This document shows positions 26,046-35,495 of a DNA stretch of 64,000 bases, one piece after another (position 1 is the stretch's first letter; the number at the start of each line of letters is the position of its first letter). The translations under genes were made by a program, and so were the position numbers. The stretch comes from Prochlorococcus sp. HOT208_60m_808G21 (GTDB lineage Bacteria; Cyanobacteriota; Cyanobacteriia; PCC-6307; Cyanobiaceae): positions 28,666 through 92,665 of the forward strand of contig MWOY01000109.1 of NCBI GenBank assembly GCA_002026015.1, given 5' to 3'. The notes beneath the pieces are model-generated. The model did not search any database. It was not told where the DNA came from and was given only the letters and a program-made list of their open reading frames with translations.

Positions 26046-26829
26046 TCTACCCCTTGATCAAAGAAATATAATTATTACTCGATCAAAAGAAGGAATATTG
26101 GATATAAAAAAGATATTCACAAGCAAGGGCGCTAATGTATTTGATTTGCCTGCCATAAGTATTGGTGATCCTGATGATTTGAATCCTCTTGACGAAGCAT
26201 TAAATCAAATTAATGATTTTCATTGGATTATTTTTTCTAGTAGTAATGGGATCAAATTTGTGGATAAAAGACTTAGATACTTTAATAGTTCATTAAAAGA
26301 ATGTTCTAAAAAAACAAAAATCGCCGTAGTCGGAGAAAAAACCTCAAAAACTCTTGATGATTTTGCGATTAAGGCTGATTTCATACCTCCAGAATTCGTT
26401 GCTGAAAGTTTAATTGATAATTTCCCAGTATCTGGTTATGGACTTCGAGTTTTTGTACCAAGAGTTCAAACAGGTGGTAGGGATTTAATTGCAGATCAAT
26501 TTAGAAAGGCTGGTTCTCGTGTATTTGAGGTTGCTGCATATGAAACTAGATGTCCTGAATCAATTCCGGAAGAAACAATTGATATTATTTCTAATCGAAA
26601 AGTTGATGCAATTATTTTCTCAAGCGGTAAAACCGTAGTAAATGCTGCTTTTTTACTAGAAAAAAAACTTGGTAAACAATGGTTAGAATATTTTGATCAA
26701 ATTAAGTTATTAACTATTGGACCTCAGACAACAAAAATATGTAACAAGATTTTTGGAAGAGTTGATAGTCAGGCACAAAAATATACTTTTGAAGGACTAC
26801 TTGATGTAGCAATTAATATTTTTAATTAG
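26032..26829 (+). CDS. hemD: Uroporphyrinogen-III synthase
   Basis: 265 residues from the ATG at 26032 (MPIFDLPLDQ). ATGs at 26020 and 26029 would add four or one residues. Family landmarks: NIIITRSKEGILDI at the N-terminus, IIFSSSNGIKFV, VGEKTSKTL, VFVPRVQTGGRDLIAD and, in the second lobe, DAIIFSSGKTV and LLTIGPQTTKIC. HemD closes hydroxymethylbilane to uroporphyrinogen III with inversion of ring D, a step common to chlorophyll and heme. Sequence is weakly conserved in the family, but the two-lobe pattern is clear. Confidence 0.9.
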   Translation: MPIFDLPLDQRNIIITRSKEGILDIKKIFTSKGANVFDLPAISIGDPDDLNPLDEALNQINDFHWIIFSSSNGIKFVDKRLRYFNSSLKECSKKTKIAVVGEKTSKTLDDFAIKADFIPPEFVAESLIDNFPVSGYGLRVFVPRVQTGGRDLIADQFRKAGSRVFEVAAYETRCPESIPEETIDIISNRKVDAIIFSSGKTVVNAAFLLEKKLGKQWLEYFDQIKLLTIGPQTTKICNKIFGRVDSQAQKYTFEGLLDVAINIFN

Positions 26830-27292
26830 AAAAATTTTTTGTATAGTTCTTTTCAACTAAATCTTTGAACCTATCAATATTTGCCTGTAATTCGTTTGTT
26901 ACCATTTTGCCTAAAATATTTTCTTCCATAAACCGAGCAATCATTTTTGGAAGTTCATAAGTTATGGCTAAATTGACCGTTGTGATTTGATCAGTTTTAC
27001 TTTCGAAAACTACTGATCCCTCAGTTGGTAAACCTCCTATTGATTTCCATTTAAGTTTGTTTTTTTCAACCCTTTCTGTAATTTGAGCTTTCCATTTAAA
27101 CCTAAAGCCATTTGCAGCTAAAGTCCATTCTGTTAAATCTGGTAACGTATTAGTTTCTTCGTCAACTGTTTTTACAGATTCAATCCAGCTCATCCAAAGT
27201 GACATTGAGTCTAAATCGCTCCAAGTATCCCATACATTTTCAAGAGGCGCATTAACAACTGTTATTACGTCATGTTTTAGCCAAGTACCCAT
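26822..27292 (-). CDS. SRPBCC (START-like) cyclase/dehydrase family protein
   Basis: 156 residues, ATG start. N-terminal WLKHDVITVVNAPLENVWDTWSDLDSMSLWMSWIESV is the START/polyketide-cyclase pattern, with a beta strand, long helix and Trp-rich lid. RWKAQ-like and GSVVFE segments continue the helix-grip fold. It binds a hydrophobic ligand. It lies 3 bases downstream of crtQ on the same strand and is likely co-expressed, so a carotenoid or quinone ligand is possible, but this is inference. It overlaps the 3' end of hemD by 8 bases. Confidence 0.75.
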   Translation of the reverse strand: MGTWLKHDVITVVNAPLENVWDTWSDLDSMSLWMSWIESVKTVDEETNTLPDLTEWTLAANGFRFKWKAQITERVEKNKLKWKSIGGLPTEGSVVFESKTDQITTVNLAITYELPKMIARFMEENILGKMVTNELQANIDRFKDLVEKNYTKNFSN

Positions 27293-27295
27293 GAA

Positions 27296-28750
27296 TTAAC
27301 TTACTGCAAGATTTTTGGCTAATTCGGCTTTCTTCTCTAAAATTGCGGCAGCAGCTAAATGACCACTCATTGTAGCTCCCTCCATAGAGTCTATATAATC
27401 TTGTTTTGTGTAACTCCCAGCCATGAAGAAATTAGATATAGATGTTTTTTGATCGGGTCTGAAAGGTTCCATGCCTGGAGCTTCTCTATAGAGTGATTGT
27501 GGAATTTGTACCACGTTACTCCAAAGCAATTTAAGGTTTTTTGAGGATGGGAATAGACGGCGAACCTCTTTATCTATTTCTTTTGTAATTCTTTCTGTGG
27601 ATCTTCCCATCCATCTATCGCCAGGAGTTAAAACACATTGGAGAAGCGATCCCATATCTTTTTTTCTATAGTCTGCTGGACTTGCTAGTGCTAAATCTGC
27701 AAAACAACTGAAAGAGGCATCAGCAGAATAAAGAAGGTTATCTAGTCCAATTGGTTCGTTTCCAGTATTATCTTTTTCTAATTCAGTAACCCAACCGTCA
27801 TATCTTAATTGGATTGTGGCAACAGCTACAGCTCTAAGTTTTTTTAAACCTTCAAATTCTTTAAATTGATACCATTCTTTTGGAATTATTTTTTTTATTC
27901 CAGGAACATCACAGGCAGCTAGGAATTTATCTGCAAACACTGCCTTTATTCCTTCAGGAGAAGATATTTTTAATTGATTTACTGAATAAGAGGAAGATTC
28001 CTTTTCATAAATGATTTCTTCTACCTTATGGTTAAGATGTATTTTTGCTCCTTTGTTTGTGATGTAGTCGACGATAGGTTGAGTTAACCACTTATGTGGA
28101 GAACCTTTTAAAAGATTAAGTTTTGAGGCTTCTGTTTTTGAAGCAAACATCATGAATATAGTCAGCATGCATCTTGCTGAAATATCTTTGCAATTAATAA
28201 AACCTAATGCATATGCGATGGGATCCCACATTCTTTCTAAACTTTTTTCACTTCCACCATGGTTTAAAAACCATTCTTTGAAACTAATTATATCTAGATC
28301 TCTAATTATTTTCATTGCGCCTTCATAGTCTATCAATCCTCTAACGATTGGACTTGTCCCTAAAGCTAAGGCATTTCTGAACTTATCTATCCAAGTAAGT
28401 TGTTCGGTGGTAAAAAAAGCTTTAAGTCCGTTAAATGGAGCACCTAAAGGGAATCGGAAGTCTAAAGATTTTAAATTACCACCATTATTGATAAATAGAT
28501 GAGTATGATCTTTCGGGAGTAAATTGTCTAGAGCTCCCACTTTTTTCATTAATTTAAAAAGATTTGCATAATTGTAAAAAAATACATGTAAACCCATTTC
28601 TATGTGGTTGCCATCCTTATCTTCCCAACTTCCTACTTTACCTCCCCAAAATGACCTGCTCTCGTAAATTTCTACTTCATGACCTTCATCAACTAAATTG
28701 ACTGCTGCTGTAAGACCAGCTAATCCAGAACCAACTATTGCAATTTTCAC
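27296..28750 (-). CDS. crtQ: Zeta-carotene desaturase
   Basis: 484 residues, ATG start. The N-terminal FAD motif is [21 protein letters not shown] (dinucleotide-binding GxGxxG with E36-type end of strand 2). FWGGKVGSW and [13 protein letters not shown] are the plant/cyanobacterial ZDS blocks, and the C-terminal carotenoid-binding region has [23 protein letters not shown]. It oxidises zeta-carotene to lycopene using plastoquinone as acceptor. The crtP paralog in this window (52773-54170) shares the same ends, but [17 protein letters not shown] marks this one as ZDS. Confidence 0.92.
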   Translation of the reverse strand: MKIAIVGSGLAGLTAAVNLVDEGHEVEIYESRSFWGGKVGSWEDKDGNHIEMGLHVFFYNYANLFKLMKKVGALDNLLPKDHTHLFINNGGNLKSLDFRFPLGAPFNGLKAFFTTEQLTWIDKFRNALALGTSPIVRGLIDYEGAMKIIRDLDIISFKEWFLNHGGSEKSLERMWDPIAYALGFINCKDISARCMLTIFMMFASKTEASKLNLLKGSPHKWLTQPIVDYITNKGAKIHLNHKVEEIIYEKESSSYSVNQLKISSPEGIKAVFADKFLAACDVPGIKKIIPKEWYQFKEFEGLKKLRAVAVATIQLRYDGWVTELEKDNTGNEPIGLDNLLYSADASFSCFADLALASPADYRKKDMGSLLQCVLTPGDRWMGRSTERITKEIDKEVRRLFPSSKNLKLLWSNVVQIPQSLYREAPGMEPFRPDQKTSISNFFMAGSYTKQDYIDSMEGATMSGHLAAAAILEKKAELAKNLAVS

Positions 28751-28849
28751 TTTTTCTTAAAATTATAACAAATCAAGTTTGGATAACGTTTGTTCTATGC
28801 ATCCTATCGATTAAGTTTTTATATTATAAATAGTAGAAATCCTTTGTTT

Positions 28850-29242
28850 ATGGAAAATGTAGAAGTTAAACAGGAAATTAAAAATTCTGATGATGGCAAA
28901 GGTATCTTAATTACGAACGATGCTATAGAACAAATATCAAATTTATTGAAGGGCCAAAGTGATAAAAAAGCACTAAGGGTAGGAGTAAGATCAGGCGGTT
29001 GTAGTGGGATGAGTTATACGATGGATTTTATAGGAACTGATGAAATAAATCCCGACGATAAAGTTTATGATTATTCATTAAAAGCTGATCAAAGCTTTAA
29101 AGTAGTTTGTGATCCTAAAAGTCTTTTATATATTTATGGAATGCAGTTAGATTTTAGTAAGGAATTAATTGGCGGTGGCTTTAATTTTGTAAATCCCAAT
29201 GCCTCTCAAACTTGCGGTTGTGGGAGCTCCTTTGCAGTTTAA
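28850..29242 (+). CDS. A-type Fe-S cluster carrier (IscA/SufA/HesB family)
   Basis: 130 residues from the ATG at 28850; the frame is open 60 bases further upstream but that stretch does not read as coding. The three conserved cysteines are present: one in SGGCSGMSY (about residue 57) and two in the C-terminal CGCGSSF. These bind an iron or [2Fe-2S] cluster passed to target proteins. The fold and motif are clear. It heads a same-strand group with a TPR protein and LpxB-like protein. Confidence 0.9.
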   Translation: MENVEVKQEIKNSDDGKGILITNDAIEQISNLLKGQSDKKALRVGVRSGGCSGMSYTMDFIGTDEINPDDKVYDYSLKADQSFKVVCDPKSLLYIYGMQLDFSKELIGGGFNFVNPNASQTCGCGSSFAV

Positions 29243-29248
29243 TAAATA

Positions 29249-29677
29249 ATGAATAACGAAATTAATCCCATTGAAGAGGATTTTAATGCAGCTTTATCAA
29301 GATATAAAGCAGGGCAAGATTTAATTCCAATCGTTCAAGATTTTCAAAAAATTATACAGCAAATTCCAAATCATTTTGCTGCCTGGACTTGTTTATCATG
29401 GCTTCAATTACTTTTGAAAAATAATGAAGAAGCTTTGTCAGCTGCCAGACAAGCTGTTCGATTAAATCAGCAAGATCCACAAGCAAGAATGAATTTGTCT
29501 TTAGCTCTTTTGGCTACCAATAATAAAGGTGTCAGGGATCATATTGAGTTAATAAAAAAAATGTCTATGATGATGCCAGATGTGAAAAGTGAATTGCAAG
29601 AATCTGTTGAAGATGGATTGAATAGATATCCAGATTGGCCTGAATTAACCAAAGTAAAAAAATGGTTGGAATTTTAG
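29249..29677 (+). CDS. Tetratricopeptide (TPR) repeat protein, hypothetical
   Basis: 142 residues, ATG start. About three helix-turn-helix TPR units can be read, the clearest being NHFAAWTCLSWLQLLLKNNEEALSAARQAVRLNQQDPQARMNLSLALLATN split across residues 45-95. No signal peptide. TPR proteins usually scaffold complexes. It is 6 bases after the A-type carrier gene and one base before the next gene, suggesting one transcript. The role is unknown. Confidence 0.7.
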   Translation: MNNEINPIEEDFNAALSRYKAGQDLIPIVQDFQKIIQQIPNHFAAWTCLSWLQLLLKNNEEALSAARQAVRLNQQDPQARMNLSLALLATNNKGVRDHIELIKKMSMMMPDVKSELQESVEDGLNRYPDWPELTKVKKWLEF

Positions 29678-29678
29678 A

Positions 29679-30881
29679 TTGTTTAAGATTTTAATATTAA
29701 GTAATGGGCATGGAGAAGATCTATCTGGCAGTCTATTAGCTAAAGAATTCGTAAAAAGTGGTTATTCTGTTCATGCTTTGCCAATTGTTGGTATAGGAAA
29801 CCATTACGAAAAAGAAAAAATTAAAATTATCGGTAAAACTAAAGAATTTAGAACTGGAGGAATTGGGTATAATACTTTTAAGGGAAGACTTACTGAGATA
29901 TTAGGAGGAGAGATATTCTATCTTCTAACGAGATTATATTTAACTTTTAAAGTAAGAAAAAAATATGACTATTTTTTTGTAGTTGGAGATATTGTGCCAG
30001 TTTTTTTTGCATGGGTTTGTAAGAAAGATTTTTTTACATATCTAGTTGCTTATTCCAGCCATTATGAAGGGAAGTTGAAATTACCATGGCCCTCTAAATT
30101 TTTCTTGCTCTCACAAAAAGCAAAAAAAATATATTCGAGAGATTCCCTTACAGCTAATGATTTAACATTGCAATTAAAAAAGAAAGTGTCTTTTTTAGGC
30201 AATCCATTTATGGATAAGTTTTTTCCTAGAAACAAAGAATTAAATAAATCTGAATTTAGTATTGGATTATTTCCAGGAAGTAGATTCCCTGAGATTCTAG
30301 ATAATTTTGTTTTTATTTTAGAGGTATTAGAGGCATTGTCAGATTTAAGATATTTTCAAAAAATTCAGTTTAATTTTGCAATAGTTAATGCTCTATCTTC
30401 ATCAAAAATAAAGGAGATATTTCAAAAAAGAGGATGGTTAAATATAGAAAATATAAAAGATGATAATCTCTTGAAATTCCAATATAAATTTTTAGAAGTG
30501 AATATATATTGGAATAATTTTGACAAAATATTATTGAAAAGTAGATGCTGTATTAGCATGGCAGGAACAGCAGCAGAGCAAGCGATTGGATTAGGAAAAC
30601 CGGTTATTCAGATTGAAGGAAAAGGTCCACAATTTACAAAAACTTTTGCAGAAGCGCAAAGACGTTTGCTTGGAAAATATGTTTTTTGTGCCAGTAATTA
30701 TAAAGATAAAAATGATCAAATCAATCAGACAATTAATTTGATCATAAAAATAGTATATCTTATACAGCTAAATAAGAAGTTTATGATCTCATGTAATGAA
30801 AATGCTAAAAAAAGACTGGGTGAAAACAAAGCTTGTTCTAAAATGGTCGATGATATGAATATTGTTATAAACAATGACTAA
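29679..30881 (+). CDS. LpxB-like (lipid-A-disaccharide-synthase-related) glycosyltransferase
   Basis: 400 residues, TTG start. It resembles the cyanobacterial/plant LpxB-related family (TIGR03492-like): ILSNGHGEDLSGSLLAKEF at the N-terminus, GGIGYNTFKGRLTEILGG, IGLFPGSRFPEI for the GT-B hinge, and MAGTAAEQAIGLGKPVIQIEG in the donor-binding half. The reaction is not established for this family. True LpxB makes the lipid A disaccharide. Its 3' end overlaps the next gene by 8 bases. Reading frame and composition are normal. Confidence 0.7.
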   Translation: MFKILILSNGHGEDLSGSLLAKEFVKSGYSVHALPIVGIGNHYEKEKIKIIGKTKEFRTGGIGYNTFKGRLTEILGGEIFYLLTRLYLTFKVRKKYDYFFVVGDIVPVFFAWVCKKDFFTYLVAYSSHYEGKLKLPWPSKFFLLSQKAKKIYSRDSLTANDLTLQLKKKVSFLGNPFMDKFFPRNKELNKSEFSIGLFPGSRFPEILDNFVFILEVLEALSDLRYFQKIQFNFAIVNALSSSKIKEIFQKRGWLNIENIKDDNLLKFQYKFLEVNIYWNNFDKILLKSRCCISMAGTAAEQAIGLGKPVIQIEGKGPQFTKTFAEAQRRLLGKYVFCASNYKDKNDQINQTINLIIKIVYLIQLNKKFMISCNENAKKRLGENKACSKMVDDMNIVINND

Positions 30882-31143
30882 GGAGAATAATCAAAATAAG
30901 TTAAAACAAATTATCGATAATTTGTTATTAATAAATTTATTTACAGTCATTTTTTTTGCAATATTTTTTATTTTTGCAATCATCATGCAATTTAATGGGA
31001 TATTTATTTTTATTAATTTTATTCAGATAGTTTGGAATCCTCTTGTGGTTCCATTGATAACAATTCTAATTATTGGTGCTTTAGTAAACGGTATTAATTC
31101 TTGGTGGAGGCGCAAATTGCTTTCTCAAGAAGAGGATATTTAA
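30874..31143 (+). CDS. Small two-helix membrane protein, hypothetical
   Basis: 89 residues, ATG start overlapping the previous gene by 8 bases. Two hydrophobic helices (INLFTVIFFAIFFIFAIIMQF and VVPLITILIIGALVNGI) are separated by a short loop, with charged ends (KENNQNKLKQ; WWRRKLLSQEEDI). No motif is recognised. The last 50 bases overlap the convergent epimerase gene on the other strand, a long tail overlap for this genome. Confidence 0.6.
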   Translation: MTKENNQNKLKQIIDNLLLINLFTVIFFAIFFIFAIIMQFNGIFIFINFIQIVWNPLVVPLITILIIGALVNGINSWWRRKLLSQEEDI

Positions 31144-32020
31144 AAGTATAATTTTTGAGTTTACTGCTAATTACTTTTTGTCCCTCTAAAACAACTTTCG
31201 CTCCATCTCCTAACAATATTTTTAAAACCGCTCCAGGCACTGGAAGTAAATTAGGTCTATTCAGACATTTGCCTAAAGTCTGAGAAAATTCTCTCATTAA
31301 TACTGGATTTGGTGCAACAGCATTAAATACTCCCGAATACTTTTTATCAACTAATGCTTGAGTAATTAATGCACATAAATCAGTTCTATGAATCCAACTC
31401 ATCCATTGCTTACCATCTCCAATTGGTCCACCTAATCCAACTTTAAATATAGGGAGCATTTTTCCTAATGCTCCTCCGTCTTTCTCAAGAACAATTCCAA
31501 TTCTAAAAATAACTAACCTTGAGAAAAACGGTTTTTCAGCGGCGACCGCTTCCCATTTTTTGCAAAGATTAGATAAAAAGTCTTTTCCTCTAGGACTATT
31601 TTCAGTGAATTCACTAGACAAACTTGTACCGTAATAACCTATAGCTGATCCATTTATAATGACTTTTGGGTTGATTTTTAAATTTTTAAGGGTCTTCATC
31701 ATAAATTTCGTGGTGTTAATACGACTATTTTCAATCTCCTGTTTTTGTTCAGACGTCCATTTTTTTTCTGCTATGGGCTCTCCCATCAAGTTAATAATTC
31801 CATCTGTCTCTCTTAAAATATTTAGAAGATTTTCGTTATTCCAGTTTTTTTCTTTTGATAAATCTATTTGAAAAAATTTAAACTTATTGAAATCTAAATC
31901 AAGATTTAATTTACTAATGGGTTTTCTACTTACAATGTATATTTCGTGATTTTTATTAAGTAGTGTTGGTACTAATTCTTTACCAACAAATCCAGTGCAG
32001 CCAAGTAGTAAAAGACGCAT
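31094..32020 (-). CDS. SDR-family epimerase-like protein (TIGR01777/YfcH type)
   Basis: 308 residues, ATG start. N-terminal Rossmann motif LLLGCTGFVGKELVPTLL (TGxxGxxL). Middle block INLMGEPIAEKKWTSEQKQEI and INGSAIGYYGT, then WMSWIHRTDLCALI and FNAVAPNPVLMREFSQTLG are characteristic of the YfcH/TIGR01777 group. A cofactor NAD(P)H is likely; the substrate is unknown, and plant members affect chloroplast division or plastid function. It overlaps the 89-residue gene by 50 bases at the 3' ends. Confidence 0.88.
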   Translation of the reverse strand: MRLLLLGCTGFVGKELVPTLLNKNHEIYIVSRKPISKLNLDLDFNKFKFFQIDLSKEKNWNNENLLNILRETDGIINLMGEPIAEKKWTSEQKQEIENSRINTTKFMMKTLKNLKINPKVIINGSAIGYYGTSLSSEFTENSPRGKDFLSNLCKKWEAVAAEKPFFSRLVIFRIGIVLEKDGGALGKMLPIFKVGLGGPIGDGKQWMSWIHRTDLCALITQALVDKKYSGVFNAVAPNPVLMREFSQTLGKCLNRPNLLPVPGAVLKILLGDGAKVVLEGQKVISSKLKNYTFKYPLLEKAICASTKN

Positions 32021-32155
32021 ATCTTATAGATGTTTATCATTTTAGGCTATTAAATTTTTTAGACATTTGTAATTATTATTCCGGTATAAATTTTTTTCAA
32101 TAGTTTTCAAACAAGTTTTTGTATAATGAATTTCAAATAACTTTCTTGAATTTTT

Positions 32156-32392
32156 ATGACAGATTCTATTCCAAAGAAGCCTCTCAAGAAAGGAAGCTTA
32201 GTTTTTGTAGATAGAGAAAATTATATAAAAAGTATCGAAGCTCTAGCCAGTGATGATGATCTACCTAATTATGTCTTTGAAGGTCCTGGAGAGATACTTT
32301 CAGTCAAAGAGGAATATGCTCAGGTTCGATGGCGCAGACCTGTTCCAGATGTTTGGTTGAAATTAGATCAACTTAAAGAATATACTCAATAA
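32156..32392 (+). CDS. ndhO: NAD(P)H-quinone oxidoreductase subunit O
   Basis: 78 residues, ATG start. It is the short soluble NdhO subunit: LKKGSLVFVDRENY, LPNYVFEGPGEIL, AQVRWRRPVPDVWLKLDQL. NdhO sits on the cytoplasmic side of the cyanobacterial NDH-1 complex near the ferredoxin-binding site and modulates cyclic electron flow. A TATAAT lies at 32122-32127, 29-34 bases upstream, a plausible -10 box. It is a single gene, not with the other ndh genes in this window. Confidence 0.93.
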   Translation: MTDSIPKKPLKKGSLVFVDRENYIKSIEALASDDDLPNYVFEGPGEILSVKEEYAQVRWRRPVPDVWLKLDQLKEYTQ

Positions 32393-32403
32393 AATTTTTA
32401 TAT

Positions 32404-33078
32404 CTAAAAGTTTTTATTTTTTTCTGTAGACATCTTTGATTGTATTCTTTTTGCTTCTTTGATCATTTCTTTGCCATCAAATAAGTAATTATCTACGTAT
32501 CCTTGTGTGTATCTATCAAATTCTGATAGCGCATCTTTAACTTGTGAAAAACAATGATAAAGATCGAGGCCTAAAGCTGAAATAGACTTTGGAACTATTT
32601 TTTTTTTATAAATTTTTTCAACTTTTTCTATTTTCTTTTGTGAAAGTAAAATATAACTGCAAAAATTATCCATTAGTTCGTCATCATATGGATCCGCAGA
32701 TAGTTCTTTTATTTCGTTATTCAAAGGTTTAATGATTTGACTAATTAATCTATTAATCGGAATATAAATTTCTTTAATCCATGTTTCAACTTCTTTGTCC
32801 TTAATTGAAGAATTATGTTTTTTTGAATTAAATTTCTCTTCCCAATTTTCATTTAATGAATCAAATGATGAGCTGGAAAAGGAAAAACTGCTATCGTATT
32901 GTTTCTTTTTGATAGGGTCATTTAGAGTTTCCCAGGCATTTTGTATCGCAAGAAATCGTTCTTTCTTGCCGCCTGCATCTGGATGATGTTGCTTAACTAA
33001 AGAGCGATATGAAGATTTAATTTCACTTATGGTTGCATTTTGTTTGAGACCTAATTCTTCATATAAATTTTTTTCCAT
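32404..33078 (-). CDS. J-domain (DnaJ) co-chaperone protein
   Basis: 224 residues, ATG start. The J-domain fills residues 2-65, with the HPD motif in KQHHPDAGGK and the ending FLAIQNAWETLNDP. The rest is a helical region without the Gly/Phe or zinc-finger domains of canonical DnaJ, making it a type III J-protein. It recruits DnaK to unknown substrates. The C-terminal 150 residues are rich in Lys/Glu/Ser. It follows cysK by 16 bases on the same strand. Confidence 0.85.
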   Translation of the reverse strand: MEKNLYEELGLKQNATISEIKSSYRSLVKQHHPDAGGKKERFLAIQNAWETLNDPIKKKQYDSSFSFSSSSFDSLNENWEEKFNSKKHNSSIKDKEVETWIKEIYIPINRLISQIIKPLNNEIKELSADPYDDELMDNFCSYILLSQKKIEKVEKIYKKKIVPKSISALGLDLYHCFSQVKDALSEFDRYTQGYVDNYLFDGKEMIKEAKRIQSKMSTEKNKNF

Positions 33079-33094
33079 CTTTATAAATTATGCA

Positions 33095-34063
33095 TTAAAG
33101 ATAACCATCTTTTCTGGCTTGAATTGAAGTATTAGATTCAAACATTGCTGTTGATAAATATCTTTCTCCAAAACTTGGAAGAATAACTATCAATCTTTTA
33201 TTCATTAGTTCTTTTCTTTTGCCGATTTTTATAGTTGCTGCTAAAGCTGCACCGCTGCTGATGCCAGATAAAAGGCCTTCCAATCTAGCTAATAAACGCC
33301 CATAATAAAATGCTTCATCGTCATCTATTTTTATAATTTCATCAATTAATTTTGTATTAAGAACTTTTGGTACAAAACCCGCGCCAATTCCTTGAATCGA
33401 ATGAGATCCTGCTTTTTCTCCGGAAATCACAGCACTTTTTTTGGGCTCTACGGCATAAATTTTGCAATTTGGATTAACTTTTTTCAAAAAACGTGCACAA
33501 CCAGTAATTGTTCCTCCTGTCCCTACTCCTGTAACTAGTCCATCTAAATTGTTATTGGATTGGGACCATATTTCTTGAGCCGTCGTTCTTTCATGAATAT
33601 CTGGATTAGCAAAGTTTTCAAACTGATTAAATTGATAGCTATTTGCAATGGTTGAAGACAACTCATTAGCTAAATCTAAAGCTCCTTTCATTCCGTCTTT
33701 CCCAGGTGTTAGCTGTAATTCAGCTCCATATGCTCTCAACATTGCCCTTCTCTCAATACTCATCGTATCCGGCATAGTTAATATCAATTTATAGCCTTTT
33801 GCTGCGGCAACCATTGCTAATGCGATGCCAGTATTTCCACTAGTTGCTTCAATTAACGTTGTTTTATCTGGTGTTATCAATCCTTCTTCTTCAGCTTTAC
33901 ATAACATTGAATAAGCGATCCGATCCTTAACAGATGCTGATGGATTGAAACTTTCTAGTTTGGCTATTATTTCTGGATAACAATCAAAATACTTTCTGAT
34001 TCGATTTAATTTAACTAATGGGGTATTTCCAACTAGAGAAGTTATATCATTTGCTATTTCCAT
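33095..34063 (-). CDS. cysK: Cysteine synthase (O-acetylserine sulfhydrylase)
   Basis: 322 residues, ATG start. The PLP lysine is Lys46 in SASVKDRIA. EATSGNTGIALA binds the alpha-carboxylate, GTGGTITGCA binds the PLP phosphate. GIGAGFVPKVLN and GISSGAALAA also match. It makes L-cysteine from O-acetylserine and sulfide, with plastid-like sequence style (CysK/CysM A-type). It lies immediately upstream of the J-domain gene. Confidence 0.94.
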   Translation of the reverse strand: MEIANDITSLVGNTPLVKLNRIRKYFDCYPEIIAKLESFNPSASVKDRIAYSMLCKAEEEGLITPDKTTLIEATSGNTGIALAMVAAAKGYKLILTMPDTMSIERRAMLRAYGAELQLTPGKDGMKGALDLANELSSTIANSYQFNQFENFANPDIHERTTAQEIWSQSNNNLDGLVTGVGTGGTITGCARFLKKVNPNCKIYAVEPKKSAVISGEKAGSHSIQGIGAGFVPKVLNTKLIDEIIKIDDDEAFYYGRLLARLEGLLSGISSGAALAATIKIGKRKELMNKRLIVILPSFGERYLSTAMFESNTSIQARKDGYL

Positions 34064-34209
34064 GAAATTATTTTTTAAAATTCAAAATAAAATCTCCTTC
34101 ATCCATAATAATTGTATTTAAAGATCTTTTATATAATTTTCTCAAAAGAATTTAATTTAAATAACTTCCTGCTGAAAAATATTTAGTAATATAAGAGGTA
34201 GTTTTTATT

Positions 34210-34488
34210 ATGATTATGTATTCGTTGGAACTAAGTCTGAGATATTCACCTTTTCCACTTTCAATTCAGAAGAAAGAATTTGATGTTGTTAAAGGAATTT
34301 ATGAAGAAATAAAAAGTTCTATGAATGAAACTTTAGAATCATCACACTTGATCGAATTAAGGTGTGACAAAGTGCAAGATAAATTAATTGCTGTAAGAGC
34401 TAAAGAAATAATTTCCGTTCAGATATATGAAAAATCTTCAGTAGCAGGAGGAGCTAAAAGACCAGGATTTTCTCTCAACATAGATTAA
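34210..34488 (+). CDS. Conserved hypothetical protein
   Basis: 92 residues, ATG start at 34210; an in-frame ATG at 34216 (MYSLELSL) is equally possible. It is a small soluble alpha/beta protein: SLELSLRYSPFPLSIQKKEF, then ELRCDKVQDKLIAVRAKEIISVQIYEK, and a glycine-rich C-terminus (SVAGGAKRPGFSL). I do not recognise a domain but recall such a protein in marine picocyanobacteria. It lies 8 bases before the ABC ATPase gene, likely the same transcript. Confidence 0.65.
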   Translation: MIMYSLELSLRYSPFPLSIQKKEFDVVKGIYEEIKSSMNETLESSHLIELRCDKVQDKLIAVRAKEIISVQIYEKSSVAGGAKRPGFSLNID

Positions 34489-34496
34489 TAGAATTA

Positions 34497-35171
34497 ATGC
34501 TAGATTCCTTTGAAAATGAAATACCTCATATTAACTTCAAAGATGTTTCTTTTTCATATCCTGGAGAAAAAGAAAATTTGATTTTTAAATGTAATTTATC
34601 AATAAAAAACCATGGATTTTGGATGGTCGTAGGTAAAAACGGGAGCGGAAAAAGTACTCTTTTAAAATTAATTAATGGAATAATCAAACCCAAAAATGGT
34701 GTAATCTATTCTAATGCAAATATTGGCATGGTGTTTCAAAACCCTGATCATCAAATATTGATGCCAAATTGTAGGAGTGAACTTCTGATTAATATTAATC
34801 AGAATATAAGTCAAAATGAAATTAATAAAAAAATTGAATATGTACTTGATCAGGTAGGAATGACTGGTTTTGAAAAAAGGCCAGTTCATACTTTGAGCGG
34901 TGGACAAAAACAACGCTTAACTATTGCAAGCGCGCTGATTAGTAATAGAAATTTTATTCTTTTAGATGAGCCTACAGCGTTACTTGATCAAACTAGTCAA
35001 TTAAAAGTTTTACAAACTATTAAAAATCTTACAAGTGACCATAAAAAACCTTTATCGGCTTTGTGGATTACTCATCGTTATGAAGAATTAACTTATGCTG
35101 ATGCAGTAGCAGAGTTGAAAAATGGTTTTTTAACTAGTTGGCAAGAACCATCAAAATTTCAATATAATTAA
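34497..35171 (+). CDS. ABC transporter ATP-binding protein, CbiO/EcfA-like
   Basis: 224 residues, ATG start. One cassette: Walker A GKNGSGKST (about residue 50), Q-loop VFQNPDHQI, signature TLSGGQKQRL, Walker B FILLDEPTALLD and switch histidine WITHRYEEL. VFQNPDHQI is the marker of the CbiO/EcfA group of energy-coupling-factor importers for metals and vitamins. No membrane T or S component is adjacent, so its partner is elsewhere. It is the last gene before tRNA-Asn. Confidence 0.88.
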   Translation: MLDSFENEIPHINFKDVSFSYPGEKENLIFKCNLSIKNHGFWMVVGKNGSGKSTLLKLINGIIKPKNGVIYSNANIGMVFQNPDHQILMPNCRSELLININQNISQNEINKKIEYVLDQVGMTGFEKRPVHTLSGGQKQRLTIASALISNRNFILLDEPTALLDQTSQLKVLQTIKNLTSDHKKPLSALWITHRYEELTYADAVAELKNGFLTSWQEPSKFQYN

Positions 35172-35220
35172 CTCTTGTACTTGTCATAAGGTACTTTAAA
35201 GAGCTAAATTCATTCTATAT

Positions 35221-35292
<72 letters not shown>

Positions 35293-35310
35293 TTCAATAA
35301 CGGGTTCATA

Positions 35311-35343
35311 AGACTTCAAGTTAATTTACTTGAGGTCTTTTTT
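35311..35343 (+). terminator. Rho-independent terminator after tRNA-Asn
   Basis: An 11-bp stem (35311-35321 AGACTTCAAGT with 35328-35338 ACTTGAGGTCT, one G-T pair) with a 6-base loop is followed by six T (35338-35343). It ends the tRNA transcript, 18 bases after the tRNA. Confidence 0.9.
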
Positions 35344-35372
35344 AATGCCTTATTGGAATCAAATTACTTTTG

Positions 35373-35427
35373 ATGGTCGTGAAATGGTCTTGAAATAGTT
35401 TTCAAATGGTCGTGAAATGGTCTTGAT
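35373..35427. repeat. Five 11-bp tandem direct repeats (left array)
   Basis: Consecutive units at 35373, 35384, 35395, 35406 and 35417: ATGGTCGTGAA, ATGGTCTTGAA, ATAGTTTTCAA, ATGGTCGTGAA, ATGGTCTTGAT. The first two units recur as the last two with one change. The same motif recurs in the right array (36435-36467) on the same strand. The 11-bp spacing places sites on one DNA face, as for recombinase-arm or excisionase sites. They lie 69 bases before the gene at 35496. Confidence 0.85.
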
Positions 35428-35495
35428 AAGATTGTAAATTAATAAACTATTTTCTTTAAACTATTATTATATTATTACGGTCACTTGTTTATTTA